From: Marinilabilia salmonicolor JCM 21150
GTDB lineage: Bacteria > Bacteroidota > Bacteroidia > Bacteroidales > Marinilabiliaceae
Length of the DNA stretch: 64,000 nucleotides
Reading direction: 5' to 3'
Assembly: GCF_000259075.1 (NCBI RefSeq)
Contig: NZ_AJKI01000002.1
Location: forward strand, 62,001 to 126,000
The notes beneath the pieces are model-generated. The model saw only the letters and a program-made list of their open reading frames with translations. It made no database searches and was not told the DNA's origin. This document shows positions 46,561-55,818 of the stretch, piece by piece. Position numbers and translations under genes: made by a program. Position 1 is the first letter of the stretch. Every line of letters starts with the position of its first letter.

Positions 46561-46729
46561 CCTGATTTATTCACAAATAATCTATTCCGATGCTCAACTA
46601 CCTGCGAACTGCACTCGTACTCAATAAAAATGATTTGAAAATAATTCATTATTCATTTTATCTGCGGTTGATTGTATTTCTTGCTATTTGAACATCTCAT
46701 TACGAATATTCATGAATTAATCAGACTAA
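46559..46729. repeat. Dispersed non-coding repeat, copy A
   Basis: The left block 46559-46592 differs at 3 of 34 positions from 52021-52054, and the right block 46672-46729 aligns without gaps to 52142-52199 (about 80% identical by eye). The middle is more diverged but collinear (TGATTTGAAAATA versus TGATTTAAAAATA). It begins in the recQ stop codon and ends in the stop codon of the convergent gene at 46726, so it fills the whole gap. Possibly a non-autonomous mobile element or structured 3' element. Confidence 0.7.
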
Positions 46730-48753
46730 AATTTTATCCGAACCTGAAAAGTCAGATCAGTCTTACGGCTGGAAGCCACCTGTTGGTTCCCGGAACCAAT
46801 TACATCCCGGTCGTTATATTTCCACCGGGCAACCCGGAACCATAGATGCAAATTAGGAATAACCTTGAAATTTCCCATCAGCAAATACCGGCTTCCTCTT
46901 CCGGAATAAGCAGGTACCGAAAACATATACAAAACATGGGGTTCATAAGAATACAACCGTGCCTCATAACCTGTTGTTGAAAAAAAAGCCAACCTGCCGG
47001 TCAGGGCTATGGTCTGTTTCTCATTGCTCCATTTCAGATCTTGAGCAACCATCTGACCTTCCTGGTTTTCTTCAGTACCATTTACAAAATGCCACTGCAT
47101 CTGAGAGGTAAACTGCCATCCGGGGTTTATCTTTTTTCTGTATTGAACTTTCAGATGGTTATATTTTTGATGTGCAATGCCATTTGCAGATAACCCCACA
47201 TCCCGGTTCACAGGTTTTTCCCTGTACCGGTATTTTAACTGAAGTCTGCCATCCCGTCCAAAATCTTTTTCCACATTTCCCAGCCAGTCAAAACCGGAAG
47301 AAGGAGCATCAACACGAAACCGAAGCCACCCGAACCGGTAATAATCAAAATAGGAAGCAAACACCAACTGCCATGGCAACTCCCACCGGATTCCACAATA
47401 AAACCCGCTCTCTCCCTGAAAACTACAGCTTTCTGCCATTGGCCCAGCCAATGGAGCCTTGTAATACATTGATATCTGTCTGTGACTCAAAGAGAGCGAA
47501 AAACCGGGAGCAGCTCCCCACACCAGTCCGTTGTAAAGTGCGATATTCTCCATTTCATTGACCGCGACCTCTCCAAAAACCAACAGATTTTTCCTGCTGA
47601 TTACATACCCCAGCCAACCGTTGTCTGTCTGCTTCCCTCTAAAATAAAACTTATTATACGGAAGAATGTCAGACTTCAGAGGCCTGTCGAGCCGATATTT
47701 TAACCAGCCTGCCTCCAGATTCAACCAACGACCTGACCAGGAAACCTTTCCTCCTGCAATCTGCTCAGTCACATTGTGACGCTGCATGATCTCTGTTGCG
47801 GTACGATGAAAACCATCTTCCCGAAGACTTGTGAGATCCCCTGCCTCATCCACACGTCCATCCCGATACTTTGAAGAAAAAAACGGAGTAACCTCAAATG
47901 ATTTGTACCCCAGCACAGCGTACCCTCCTTCCAAACCAAAGGCCTCTGAGGCGGACAGTGAAGGTCTGAAGTCGGCACGCCTGTTTCGAATACTGGTGGT
48001 CAGACTGCTTTTTCGCATCGGCATCCCCGACTGAAGTACCAGCCCCTGACCAACACTGGCTGAATATCTTCCTGCCAGAACTTCTCTCAAAATACCCTTT
48101 TCATGTTTGTAATGAACATATCCCGACATTAGGTCAAAGCCCTCTATCCCTCGTCCAAACATGGGCTCCCCGACGTCTTTTTCCAGAATCATTCCGGCTG
48201 AGAAGTAGCGATTGGTTTGTAACTGAGTTCTTTCATACAAGCTAAACCTGTCTCCCAGGTACAGCTTATCTCCGGAGTTATTTTCCTCAAATCCTTTTGC
48301 CTTCTCCGGTTGGTATCCGGTTCTCATAAAGGAATCGCCCCAAATCCTAAATTTTCCCGGTTCCGTATCCCGAATACCAAAAACTAATAACGGCTCCATC
48401 TTCTGAATAACATCCACCGGCAATCCTTCCACAGCCTGAAGTTCATAAATGGTAAGAAAAGGTCCGTTCACATATCTCTTAAAAAGAATATTCTCGACCT
48501 GAATATCGGTCAGAAAAAAAATCTGCTCCAATTCTTCACGTCCGGCAATATTAATATTGATGGGATTGCCGGCAAGTCTGATCAGTTGCTCTATAAAAAA
48601 AGAGAGATCTTCTTTCTCTGTTTCCTCTGCATAAACCGAAGCCACCTCTTCAGCCCATTCCTGCAGCCCTTCATTAATTTGTGAAAATGCACCCTCCGCA
48701 TCAATCAAAAACACCATGATACACAAGAGTGCTTTCAAATGCCCCTTAATCAC
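46726..48753 (-). CDS. Helix-hairpin-helix plus beta-barrel outer-membrane-type protein
   Basis: A signal peptide (LKALLCIMVFLIDAEGAFS) precedes a ComEA-like helix-hairpin-helix segment (about residues 55-125: GNPININIAGREELEQIFFL, LTIYELQAVEGLPVD). About 540 residues with alternating aromatic beta-strands follow and end in a terminal strand with Phe (TFQVRIKF), as outer-membrane barrels do. This combination recurs in Bacteroidetes as proteins of unknown function. The gene overlaps the end of the upstream gene by 4 bp (ATGA), so both are translated together. Role unknown. Confidence 0.75.
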   Translation of the reverse strand: MIKGHLKALLCIMVFLIDAEGAFSQINEGLQEWAEEVASVYAEETEKEDLSFFIEQLIRLAGNPININIAGREELEQIFFLTDIQVENILFKRYVNGPFLTIYELQAVEGLPVDVIQKMEPLLVFGIRDTEPGKFRIWGDSFMRTGYQPEKAKGFEENNSGDKLYLGDRFSLYERTQLQTNRYFSAGMILEKDVGEPMFGRGIEGFDLMSGYVHYKHEKGILREVLAGRYSASVGQGLVLQSGMPMRKSSLTTSIRNRRADFRPSLSASEAFGLEGGYAVLGYKSFEVTPFFSSKYRDGRVDEAGDLTSLREDGFHRTATEIMQRHNVTEQIAGGKVSWSGRWLNLEAGWLKYRLDRPLKSDILPYNKFYFRGKQTDNGWLGYVISRKNLLVFGEVAVNEMENIALYNGLVWGAAPGFSLSLSHRQISMYYKAPLAGPMAESCSFQGESGFYCGIRWELPWQLVFASYFDYYRFGWLRFRVDAPSSGFDWLGNVEKDFGRDGRLQLKYRYREKPVNRDVGLSANGIAHQKYNHLKVQYRKKINPGWQFTSQMQWHFVNGTEENQEGQMVAQDLKWSNEKQTIALTGRLAFFSTTGYEARLYSYEPHVLYMFSVPAYSGRGSRYLLMGNFKVIPNLHLWFRVARWKYNDRDVIGSGNQQVASSRKTDLTFQVRIKF

Positions 48754-49589
48754 TTTCCACCTCCCCTCTTACCGGGAAGATACCAGACAATTCCTGCAGT
48801 GGATGATAACCCCAAACGGTCATGGTGGCTGGCCGCCAATGTAAGCTCAAACCCTTCCCACCAGACCGACACTCCAAGACCTAACCGGATTGGTTTTGCT
48901 GATATGGCACTTCGCAACTCAACCAGAGAATGAACACGCGCTGACATTATGACCCCGTAAACCTGACGAGACAAATCGTTTCGATGAGAATATTCTACAG
49001 CAACACCAAATACCGGAGATAACTTCACATTACACGCAAAAGCCAGAAACGATGGCAATGGCTGTTCCGAAAAATCATCTTTTAGTGATTGTCCGGCAGG
49101 ATTTCGACCGTAAACTGCAAACATCGTTTTTTCTGACACATATAAAGAAAGTCCGGCATCAAAAGTAAAAGTGTCTGAATTATCGGCGCCCCGGATAGTG
49201 CGAATCAAATAACGAAACCGTACCCCCATTTTTAAATAAGGAGCGATTTCCCGAGCCATTGAAAAAGAAAAATGCTGATGATTGAAAAGTTCATTTCCAA
49301 ACCGGGAATAATCTATTCCTCCATGAAAAAAAGACATGGGAACCACAACAAAAGCAGCTTGTGAAGACAATGCATCAACGAGAAATGAATTATGATAGCC
49401 ACATCCCACTGCAATGTGATTGACATTACAAATGCCGGAAGGATTAGCAAACAATGACCAGACAGTAGTGTCGGAAGCACCCGACAAGACGGGAGAATAA
49501 GAAACGGGGGACGGGAAATCATATTGCTGGGCTCTGACATAGAAAACGCCAAGGAAGAAAAGCCCTGCCAGGAACAGCTTTCTTTTCAT
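48750..49589 (-). CDS. PorV/PorQ-like outer-membrane barrel protein, unknown role
   Basis: 279 residues with a signal peptide (KRKLFLAGLFFLGVFYVRAQ). A beta-rich body follows that begins with a PorQ/PorV-like pattern of small-residue and Asn-Pro turns (SLFANPSGICNVNHIAVGCG, RFGNELFNHQHFSFSMA). The C-terminus is GIVWYLPGKRGGGK. It is coupled to the helix-hairpin-helix barrel gene by an ATGA overlap. A link to secretion or outer-membrane assembly is a guess. Confidence 0.65.
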   Translation of the reverse strand: MKRKLFLAGLFFLGVFYVRAQQYDFPSPVSYSPVLSGASDTTVWSLFANPSGICNVNHIAVGCGYHNSFLVDALSSQAAFVVVPMSFFHGGIDYSRFGNELFNHQHFSFSMAREIAPYLKMGVRFRYLIRTIRGADNSDTFTFDAGLSLYVSEKTMFAVYGRNPAGQSLKDDFSEQPLPSFLAFACNVKLSPVFGVAVEYSHRNDLSRQVYGVIMSARVHSLVELRSAISAKPIRLGLGVSVWWEGFELTLAASHHDRLGLSSTAGIVWYLPGKRGGGK

Positions 49590-49675
49590 GAATGGTTAGA
49601 ATTACAGGTTTGTTGGTGATTATCTGCAAGTTAATCATTTCACAAATACAACGCAACCATCCGAAAAAAGAAAAA

Positions 49676-50287
49676 TCAGCCCAAAACCACTCCTGCGAAT
49701 ACAATAACAAAACCTGTGATGTACCCAACATATACCTGCGATGAAGAATGAGCATTCAGACAAAGCCGGGCCATTGCAACAAGTCCTGAAATCAGCACCA
49801 TCAAAGAGACGAGTAAAAGCAGATCCACCCCGTATTTAATCATCATTGCTGCCAAAACAGCGGTTACCCCTCCTACGGCAATGGCATGCAAACTTATTTT
49901 CCAGAAGAAGGATATCCCTGCCGCCAATAGAACAGCGACCAATATGGAAAGCATATAATTCTCAATCAACGGAGAAACATTCAACCGACGCAAAAGAAAA
50001 TACCCCAGAAAATAAAAAACACCTGTCACCAATACCGGATAGATCCGTTCCCGCGCTGTTTCCATCTTAAAACTTTTGATGACCTTCATTTGAAGAAAAA
50101 GCGGAAGCAATGAAACAGGCAGCAGAGACGAAGAAATGAAAACAATCAGATAAACTAACCTTTTTATCTCAAAAGGCATATATGAAAGATGCAGCCCGGC
50201 ATTAAAAATAAGGAACAACCCAAATGTTGGCATCAACATAGGGTGAAAAACAATGGAGAGAATTTTGCTGAAAAGCTTCATGCACAA
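49676..50287 (-). CDS. PAP2-like multi-pass membrane protein
   Basis: 203 residues with about six hydrophobic helices. The end, ARLCLNAHSSSQVYVGYITG, resembles the last PAP2 (acid phosphatase-like) motif with its His. The earlier phosphatase motifs (KxxxxxxRP and PSGH) are absent, so activity is doubtful. Similar proteins are found downstream of rpoN or near envelope genes in Bacteroidetes. It lies 33 bp downstream of rpoN. Confidence 0.65.
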   Translation of the reverse strand: MCMKLFSKILSIVFHPMLMPTFGLFLIFNAGLHLSYMPFEIKRLVYLIVFISSSLLPVSLLPLFLQMKVIKSFKMETARERIYPVLVTGVFYFLGYFLLRRLNVSPLIENYMLSILVAVLLAAGISFFWKISLHAIAVGGVTAVLAAMMIKYGVDLLLLVSLMVLISGLVAMARLCLNAHSSSQVYVGYITGFVIVFAGVVLG

Positions 50288-50320
50288 GTGTATAAAAAAG
50301 TTTGTCCGTCCCTTCGGAGT

Positions 50321-51766
50321 TTACCACTCTTTCCGCAGCCGTGCCACAGGGATATTGAGTTGTTCACGGTATTTAGCCACTGTCCGCCGTGCAATATTGT
50401 ATGATTTTTCCTGAAGGATTTTGGCCAGTCTATCGTCAGTCAACGGCTTTCGTTTATCTTCGTTCTCAATACAGTCCTGCAAAATACTTTTTATCTCACG
50501 GGTTGAAACCTCCTCCCCCGAATCTGTTTGTAAACCTTCAGAAAAGAAATACTTCAACGGAAAAATTCCAAAATGCGTTTGAATATATTTACTGTTTGAA
50601 ACACGGGAAACCGTGGAAATGTCCAAATCAGTGCGCTCCGCAATATCCTTAAGAATCATAGGACGCAACCTGGTCTCATCCCCTTCCAAAAAGTAATCGT
50701 ACTGATAGTCCAGAATCGACTGCATCACGGTCATCAGGGTGTTTTGTCGTTGTTTGATGGCATCGATAAACCATTTGGCAGAATCGAGCTTCTGCTTCAC
50801 GAACATCAGGGCCTCCTTCTTATCTTTGCTCTGATTCTTTTTATTGGCCTGATAATCTTCAAACATTTCAGCATAAGTATGACTAATGCGCAATTCGGGC
50901 ACATTACGATTGTTTAAAGAAAGGCGTGGCTGGCCGTCCTCGATATCCAGAATAAAATCCGGAATAATATGCTGAACAGTTTTGGTTACCGGATTGCTGT
51001 ATGAACTTCCGGGTTTTGGATTGAGATGCAAAATCTCTTCAAGAATCTCCTTCAGCTCCCCCTCTTCGAGGTGCATCCGTTTCTCAATCTTATCGTAATG
51101 TTTCCGGGTGAACTCATCAAAATGATGCTTTATCAGATGATGAGCTTTCTCCACCAAAGGATCTTCATTTTCTTTGCGATCGAGCTGCAGCAACAGACAT
51201 TCCCGAAGATCGCGGGCACCAACCCCGGGAGGGTCAAAATCCTGAACCATCTTCAGAACTTCCAAAGCTTCTTTTTCATCAACTTCCACATTCTGTGCGA
51301 AGGCTAAATCATCGATAACCTCATCAACCTCACGACGCAGATAACCGTCTTCATCAATGTTACCGATAATGTATTCGGCAATCAGGGACTGACGCTCGTC
51401 CATGATGCGCAGCCCCATCTGACTTACCAGATGCTCATGAAAAGTCGTTCCTGATGAAAAGGGAACGTCTTCCTGCTTATCGTCTTTGGAAAAATTTCTG
51501 GAACTTAATTTATAGGCCGGAATATCTTCATTCTGAATATAGGCATCGATGGACATCTCATCTTTCTCATTGTCCGTTTCAGTGCTGGTATCTTCTTCAT
51601 CAGGATCACGGGAATCACGCTCAAGTTCGAGCACAGGGTTCTCCTCCAACTCCTCTTTAATCCGCTGTTCCAGCTGAGTCGTCGGAATTTCTAAAAGCTT
51701 AATCACCTGAATCTGCAGTGGTGAAAGCTTTTGCAGCAATTTTTGTTGTAAACTCTGTTTTAACAT
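50321..51766 (-). CDS. rpoN: RNA polymerase sigma-54 factor
   Basis: The N-terminal glutamine/leucine-rich region (KQSLQQKLLQKLSPLQIQVI) binds activators. An acidic linker follows (about residues 45-100), then the core-binding domain (about 120-290). The C-terminal DNA-binding part has the helix-turn-helix (DISTVSRVSNSKYIQTHFG) and the diagnostic RpoN box IARRTVAKYREQLNIP, which recognises the -24 element. The 481 residues are normal. It requires an activator ATPase not found in this window. Probably cotranscribed with the PAP2-like gene. Confidence 0.96.
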   Translation of the reverse strand: MLKQSLQQKLLQKLSPLQIQVIKLLEIPTTQLEQRIKEELEENPVLELERDSRDPDEEDTSTETDNEKDEMSIDAYIQNEDIPAYKLSSRNFSKDDKQEDVPFSSGTTFHEHLVSQMGLRIMDERQSLIAEYIIGNIDEDGYLRREVDEVIDDLAFAQNVEVDEKEALEVLKMVQDFDPPGVGARDLRECLLLQLDRKENEDPLVEKAHHLIKHHFDEFTRKHYDKIEKRMHLEEGELKEILEEILHLNPKPGSSYSNPVTKTVQHIIPDFILDIEDGQPRLSLNNRNVPELRISHTYAEMFEDYQANKKNQSKDKKEALMFVKQKLDSAKWFIDAIKQRQNTLMTVMQSILDYQYDYFLEGDETRLRPMILKDIAERTDLDISTVSRVSNSKYIQTHFGIFPLKYFFSEGLQTDSGEEVSTREIKSILQDCIENEDKRKPLTDDRLAKILQEKSYNIARRTVAKYREQLNIPVARLRKEW

Positions 51767-52020
51767 TCCCTGAATCTGTTTAAAAAGACGAAGCTACTCA
51801 TGACAAATATCGGGCCCGTCTTTCACAAAATTACAGTAAATTCGGGAAATCAGGAAACATTAAGAGGTTGTAATGAAATAAATTGACAGATTTAACGAAG
51901 TTATTTTGTTCTTTACCGACTTGAAAATAATGCGAATAGCCAGCTATTTAATGGATTTTCAAGGAAGTGAAAGGGCAAAAAGACAAGTTTAACGCGAAAA
52001 GTTTTTTCGGCACAATCCCT
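51767..52020. other. Upstream region of rpoN, no gene seen
   Basis: AT-rich gap holding the rpoN promoter on the minus strand. It contains no open frame with recognisable product and no clear hairpin. The remainder of the gap up to 52207 is repeat copy B. Confidence 0.4.
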
Positions 52021-52199
52021 AACCTGCATTATTCACAAATTATCTATTCCGATGTCCAACTATCGGCAAAATACCAGCGGCCTCGCCAAATTTGATTTAA
52101 AAATAGTTCCCTATTTACTGCACCAAACTTGCCGGGGTTGTTTGTATTTCTTGATATTTGAACATCTCATAACGAAAACTTATGAACAAAGCAGACTAA
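52021..52199. repeat. Dispersed non-coding repeat, copy B
   Basis: Second copy of the element at 46559-46729 in the same orientation, 179 nt. It ends 9 bp before the stop codon of the minus-strand gene at 52208, as copy A ends at its own convergent gene. Its left end carries the AACCTGNATTATTCAC motif also seen near 39.6 and 62.0 kb. Confidence 0.7.
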
Positions 52200-52207
52200 G
52201 TGTTATT

Positions 52208-52729
52208 TTATGCCTTTAAAGAGCGTCGGATCATCTCTTCAAATGCCTGATCCAACTTCGTCACAGCTTTAGTTCCACGTCTGGTGTAGCCGGGAACCGA
52301 ATAGTAATAAACATCCATTTTGCCGTGGATTTCATCAAATTTCAGAAATGCACAGGCCAGGGCATTCCGGAAAGAAAACTTTGTTCTCAATTTCAATGAA
52401 TGTTCCCCCTCGCGGGTCATTACATTTTGCTCTTCGATTAGTTTCAGGAAGTACCCATAATCAAAACGATCAGTATCAACCCCGAACACTCTGTGACGCA
52501 CATCTTTAAATTCGGGTGGTGTCAGGGCTGCTGAATCAGGATATTTTAATCTTCGTAAATGAAATAAAGGAAACACAAAACCCACAACTGCTATGACAAT
52601 AAGTACATTATAGATGGAATCAGTTGCTTCCTCCCAACCATATGAAATCCACAATAACACCATGAAAAAAGTTAAACCAAAAAGCAATCCGGCAAAAGCA
52701 GACAATAAATAAGTTCTGTAAGTTCGCAT
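52208..52729 (-). CDS. Conserved small membrane protein, unknown function
   Basis: 173 residues with two hydrophobic helices near the N-terminus (about residues 8-30, LLSAFAGLLFGLTFFMVLLW, and 40-55, YNVLIVIAVVGFVFPLFHL). A soluble C-terminal domain of about 110 residues follows (VMTREGEHSLKLRTKFSFRN). No recognised domain. Monocistronic on the minus strand. I cannot assign a role. Confidence 0.65.
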   Translation of the reverse strand: MRTYRTYLLSAFAGLLFGLTFFMVLLWISYGWEEATDSIYNVLIVIAVVGFVFPLFHLRRLKYPDSAALTPPEFKDVRHRVFGVDTDRFDYGYFLKLIEEQNVMTREGEHSLKLRTKFSFRNALACAFLKFDEIHGKMDVYYYSVPGYTRRGTKAVTKLDQAFEEMIRRSLKA

Positions 52730-52908
52730 AAAATCAGGTTAGAATGGTAAATAATCAAGAGTAAGGTAAAAGAATCAGTTTACTTTTCAAATAATCTTTC
52801 AATCTTTGCGGTTACAAAATCTGTTTAAACATCGTATTATCGCAGAATTCCTTGCCCATACTTCCGATTCTGAAAGACAAAAAGGTTTATTAAAAGACAG
52901 AAAGTCTT

Positions 52909-53050
52909 TGAGCAGTCGCCCAGGGAATTTATATTCTTCCCTTTATCCTCCTTTTGGGGTTGCGAAGCGACCAAAAAAGGCGGGGGAATAGATATTACAA
53001 ATTCGCTGAGTAGTTGTCCCAGTCTATTGCTTTCAGGCCAACAGCCTGTT
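52909..53050. repeat. REP-like repeat region in the gap before the YkgJ-type gene
   Basis: The 406-bp gap holds no gene. TGAGCAGTCGCCCAG (52909-52923) recurs imperfectly as TGAGTAGTTGTCCCAG (53007-53022). Between them is the hairpin GGTTGC-GAA-GCGACC. The part 53018-53050 is a near reverse complement of 36720-36753, so this belongs to the interspersed family also present at 36.6 and 62.1 kb. Confidence 0.6.
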
Positions 53051-53135
53051 TACGCACTACCTGTTCTATGGCAAGGCAGGGTAAATACCCAACAGAGTAT
53101 TAAAGTCAACAAACGAAATTGATTATATAAGAAAC

Positions 53136-53618
53136 ATGGATTTAGAAAAATTCAGGGAAGAGTCGCAAAACCGCTCCAAAGGAAACAAAGCTTTTCTAGA
53201 GAAACTCCGGCGTCGGAAACCCAAAAATCTGGATAATATTGTTCATCAACTGCACCACAACGCCTTCAATCACATCGACTGTCTCGAATGCGCTAATTGT
53301 TGCAAAACCACCAGCCCCATTGTCATCGACCGCGACATCGACCGCATCGCAAAGCATCTGAAGATGAAACCTTCCCGGATGATAGAGCAATACCTGCAAC
53401 TGGATGAAGAGGGAGATTATGTCTTTCGCGAAACGCCCTGCCCTTTTCTGATGCCTGATAATTACTGCATGATTTATGAGGTGAGGCCACGTGCCTGTCG
53501 TGAATACCCGCACACCGACCGGGCACGTTTCCATCAAATATTGAAACTAACCTGGCGAAATACGCTGGTATGCCCCGCAGTTCTGGAGATTGTGGAAGAA
53601 CTTAAGAAAGATTATTAA
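53136..53618 (+). CDS. YkgJ-family cysteine cluster protein
   Basis: 160 residues carrying the CxxCxxCC-type cluster (CLECANCCKTTSP, from about residue 48) and further cysteines in TPCPFLMPDNYCMIYEVRP and ACREYPH. This is the layout of the UPF0153/YkgJ zinc- or iron-binding family. The biochemical role is not established. Cytoplasmic, monocistronic. Confidence 0.85.
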   Translation: MDLEKFREESQNRSKGNKAFLEKLRRRKPKNLDNIVHQLHHNAFNHIDCLECANCCKTTSPIVIDRDIDRIAKHLKMKPSRMIEQYLQLDEEGDYVFRETPCPFLMPDNYCMIYEVRPRACREYPHTDRARFHQILKLTWRNTLVCPAVLEIVEELKKDY

Positions 53619-53836
53619 CAACTTTGTAATGCAATAATTGAACCCGAATGATACTCTCAGGCCAACAAGCCCCGAGAATCAGGAACCCATTGATGGCCGG
53701 CAAAAAGATACAGATTGCTCCGAATCGGCCACAATAACGAAATCTGGCCGTTTTCGAAGACAAAAGTGATAAGAAATAAAGATTATTCCATTCTGGAAAA
53801 TTGCATTAACAGAAAATTTTCAAACCGAGCTCTTTC

Positions 53837-53869
53837 TTTGCTCCTTTTCATGGTTTTATACTAATTTTG
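53837..53869 (+). promoter_or_regulatory. Candidate promoter of porQ-cmk-ispH
   Basis: TTTG (53837-53840), a 21-bp spacer and TAATTTTG (53862-53869) match the Bacteroidetes pattern, 61 bp before the porQ ATG. The other 220 bp of this gap (53619-53836) show no gene or clear structure. Confidence 0.55.
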
Positions 53870-53930
53870 CTGACAATAAACCAATTGTTAATGCCGTTTG
53901 TTTTTTAGATCATACCATACAGGTCAGCCA

Positions 53931-54959
53931 ATGGGACAAAAAATAATTTCCTTTGTAGTAACACTTTTACTGTTATCGTTCTCCACAGCAGCCCAGCAAG
54001 GAGGGGAATCAACATTCGGTATTTTACATCTGACCCCCTCGGCACGAATGACTGCTCTGGGTGGACATCAGGTAGCACTCACGGACAATGACCCTTCTCT
54101 GGCTTTATTCAATCCTGCTCTTGCCGATTCCTCTCTCCACAAAAATGTTTCACTCGGTTACTCCCCCTATATTGCCGACATCAACTACGGCTACGGTAGT
54201 TTTGCCTACAATCTGCCGGGCACAGGAACTTTCTTTGCCGGTATAAACCACCTGGGCTATGGTGATATGATTATGGCCGACGAGAATGGTGAGATACAGG
54301 GAAATTTCAGTGCTTCAGAGACCGTTGTTTTCCTGGGCTATTCCAAAAAATTATCCCCCCGGTTTACTGGAGGTCTGACTTTCAAGCCTGTTTTCAGCAC
54401 CATTGAGACCTATAATTCATGGGGGATTGCTTTCGATGCAGGCGTTACTTACCACCATGCCAATGGCCGGTTTCATGCCGGAGCCCTGCTAAGAAACGGA
54501 GGTCGCCAAATCAGCCGCTACGGAGAAACATCAGCCGCTTCGCTGCCACCCGACCTGCAAATAGGATTTTCCACTCAGTTGGCACACGCCCCGTTCCGAT
54601 TTTCGGTTACAGCACGTGACTTACTTTCCGGATCACTGGATTATGAAATTCCCGAAAATGATTACGGAATAAGTGTTCCCCAACCCGAGAGTGCCAATGC
54701 AGGTTTTGGAGATCAATTGTTGCGACATCTTATTTTTGGCGTAGAGTTTCTCCCCTCAAAGAATTTTTATGTGGCCGCCGGCCTGAATCCCCGTCGACGT
54801 CAGGAACTCAGAGTCGATTCTAAAGTATCGACAGTGGGGTATTCATGGGGCTTTGGATTCCGGGTTTACAAATTTCATTTCGCCTACAGCTCGGCCCGCT
54901 ACCATTTAGCTTCGTCCTCTAATCATTTCTCGATAACCACCAATATTTCGGAGTTTTGA
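53931..54959 (+). CDS. porQ: Type IX secretion system protein PorQ
   Basis: Outer-membrane barrel required in T9SS for the attachment step with PorU/PorV/PorZ. It has a signal peptide (GQKIISFVVTLLLLSFSTAA) followed by the family pattern GILHLTPSARMTALGGHQVA and DNDPSLALFNPALADSS. The C-terminus is beta-rich (WGFGFRVYKFHFAYSSARYH). ATG at 53931 gives 342 residues; the TTG at 53898 would spoil the signal peptide. Other Por genes are not in the window. Followed by cmk and ispH, an arrangement I recall from other T9SS-bearing Bacteroidetes. Confidence 0.85.
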   Translation: MGQKIISFVVTLLLLSFSTAAQQGGESTFGILHLTPSARMTALGGHQVALTDNDPSLALFNPALADSSLHKNVSLGYSPYIADINYGYGSFAYNLPGTGTFFAGINHLGYGDMIMADENGEIQGNFSASETVVFLGYSKKLSPRFTGGLTFKPVFSTIETYNSWGIAFDAGVTYHHANGRFHAGALLRNGGRQISRYGETSAASLPPDLQIGFSTQLAHAPFRFSVTARDLLSGSLDYEIPENDYGISVPQPESANAGFGDQLLRHLIFGVEFLPSKNFYVAAGLNPRRRQELRVDSKVSTVGYSWGFGFRVYKFHFAYSSARYHLASSSNHFSITTNISEF

Positions 54960-55047
54960 GTTCTGGGGTTGGGGTTCTGAGTTTGGCGTTCCGGGTTTGG
55001 AGATTTTGAGGCAGAATCTAAATTTCTTCTCATTATCACTATCTTTG
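54960..55047 (+). promoter_or_regulatory. porQ-cmk gap with G-rich degenerate repeats and a -7 element
   Basis: A stretch of GTTCTGGGG/GTTTGG-like short degenerate repeats (54960-55002) precedes TATCTTTG (55040-55047), a TAnnTTTG element 24 bp before the cmk ATG. No good -33 box is visible. Whether cmk has its own promoter is open. Confidence 0.4.
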
Positions 55048-55070
55048 TAAGGCATTCCTAAAAAAAGATT

Positions 55071-55784
55071 ATGACAAAAAATATTCACTCCCTGATTATT
55101 GCGATTGACGGGCACTCATCGTGTGGTAAAAGCACAGTAGCCAAAGACCTGGCGCAGCTTCTAAAGATTGCTTACATCGACACAGGAGCAATGTACAGGG
55201 CTGTTACACTATACGCACTTCGCAACCATCTAATTGCAAACGGGAAAATCGAAGAGGAAGGGCTCAGATCATCTCTGGAGGACATTGACATCCGGTTTCG
55301 CACCAATCTTAGCAAAGGGACCAATGACACCTGGCTAAACGGTGAAAATGTGGAAGAAGAAATCAGAGACCTGAAAGTAAGCAACAATGTAAGCCCGATA
55401 AGTGCCCTTGGTTTTGTCAGAAAAAGACTGGTGGAACTTCAGCAACTGATGGGCAAAAAAGGGGGAGTGGTCCTGGACGGCAGAGACATCGGTACGGTGG
55501 TTTTCCCCAAAGCAGACCTTAAAATATTCATGACCGCAGCACCTGAAATAAGAGCTCGACGGCGTTTCGATGAAATGAAAGCCAAAGGACAAAATCCTGC
55601 ATTCGAAGAGGTTCTCAAAAACGTTAAAGACCGGGACTTAATGGACAGCACCCGAAAGGAAAGTCCACTAAAGCAGGCCGAAGATGCGGTGGTACTGGAC
55701 AACAGCCACCTGTCCCCTAAGGAACAGCTGGATTGGATTCTTGACAAGTTGACCGAAATGGGAGTAAGTATTTCTAACGAGTAG
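55071..55784 (+). CDS. cmk: Cytidylate kinase
   Basis: Phosphorylates CMP and dCMP. The P-loop IAIDGHSSCGKSTVAKDLA spans about residues 10-28; IDTGAMYRAVTLYAL and VVLDGRDIGTVVFPKADLKI are the nucleotide-binding signatures of the family. The lid with arginines is RARRRFDEMKAKG. The 237 residues are near normal. It lies between porQ and ispH in one direction, 34 bp upstream of ispH. Confidence 0.96.
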   Translation: MTKNIHSLIIAIDGHSSCGKSTVAKDLAQLLKIAYIDTGAMYRAVTLYALRNHLIANGKIEEEGLRSSLEDIDIRFRTNLSKGTNDTWLNGENVEEEIRDLKVSNNVSPISALGFVRKRLVELQQLMGKKGGVVLDGRDIGTVVFPKADLKIFMTAAPEIRARRRFDEMKAKGQNPAFEEVLKNVKDRDLMDSTRKESPLKQAEDAVVLDNSHLSPKEQLDWILDKLTEMGVSISNE

Positions 55785-55818
55785 TTTCAAAACTCTATCA
55801 GACCAATAAAGTATAACA

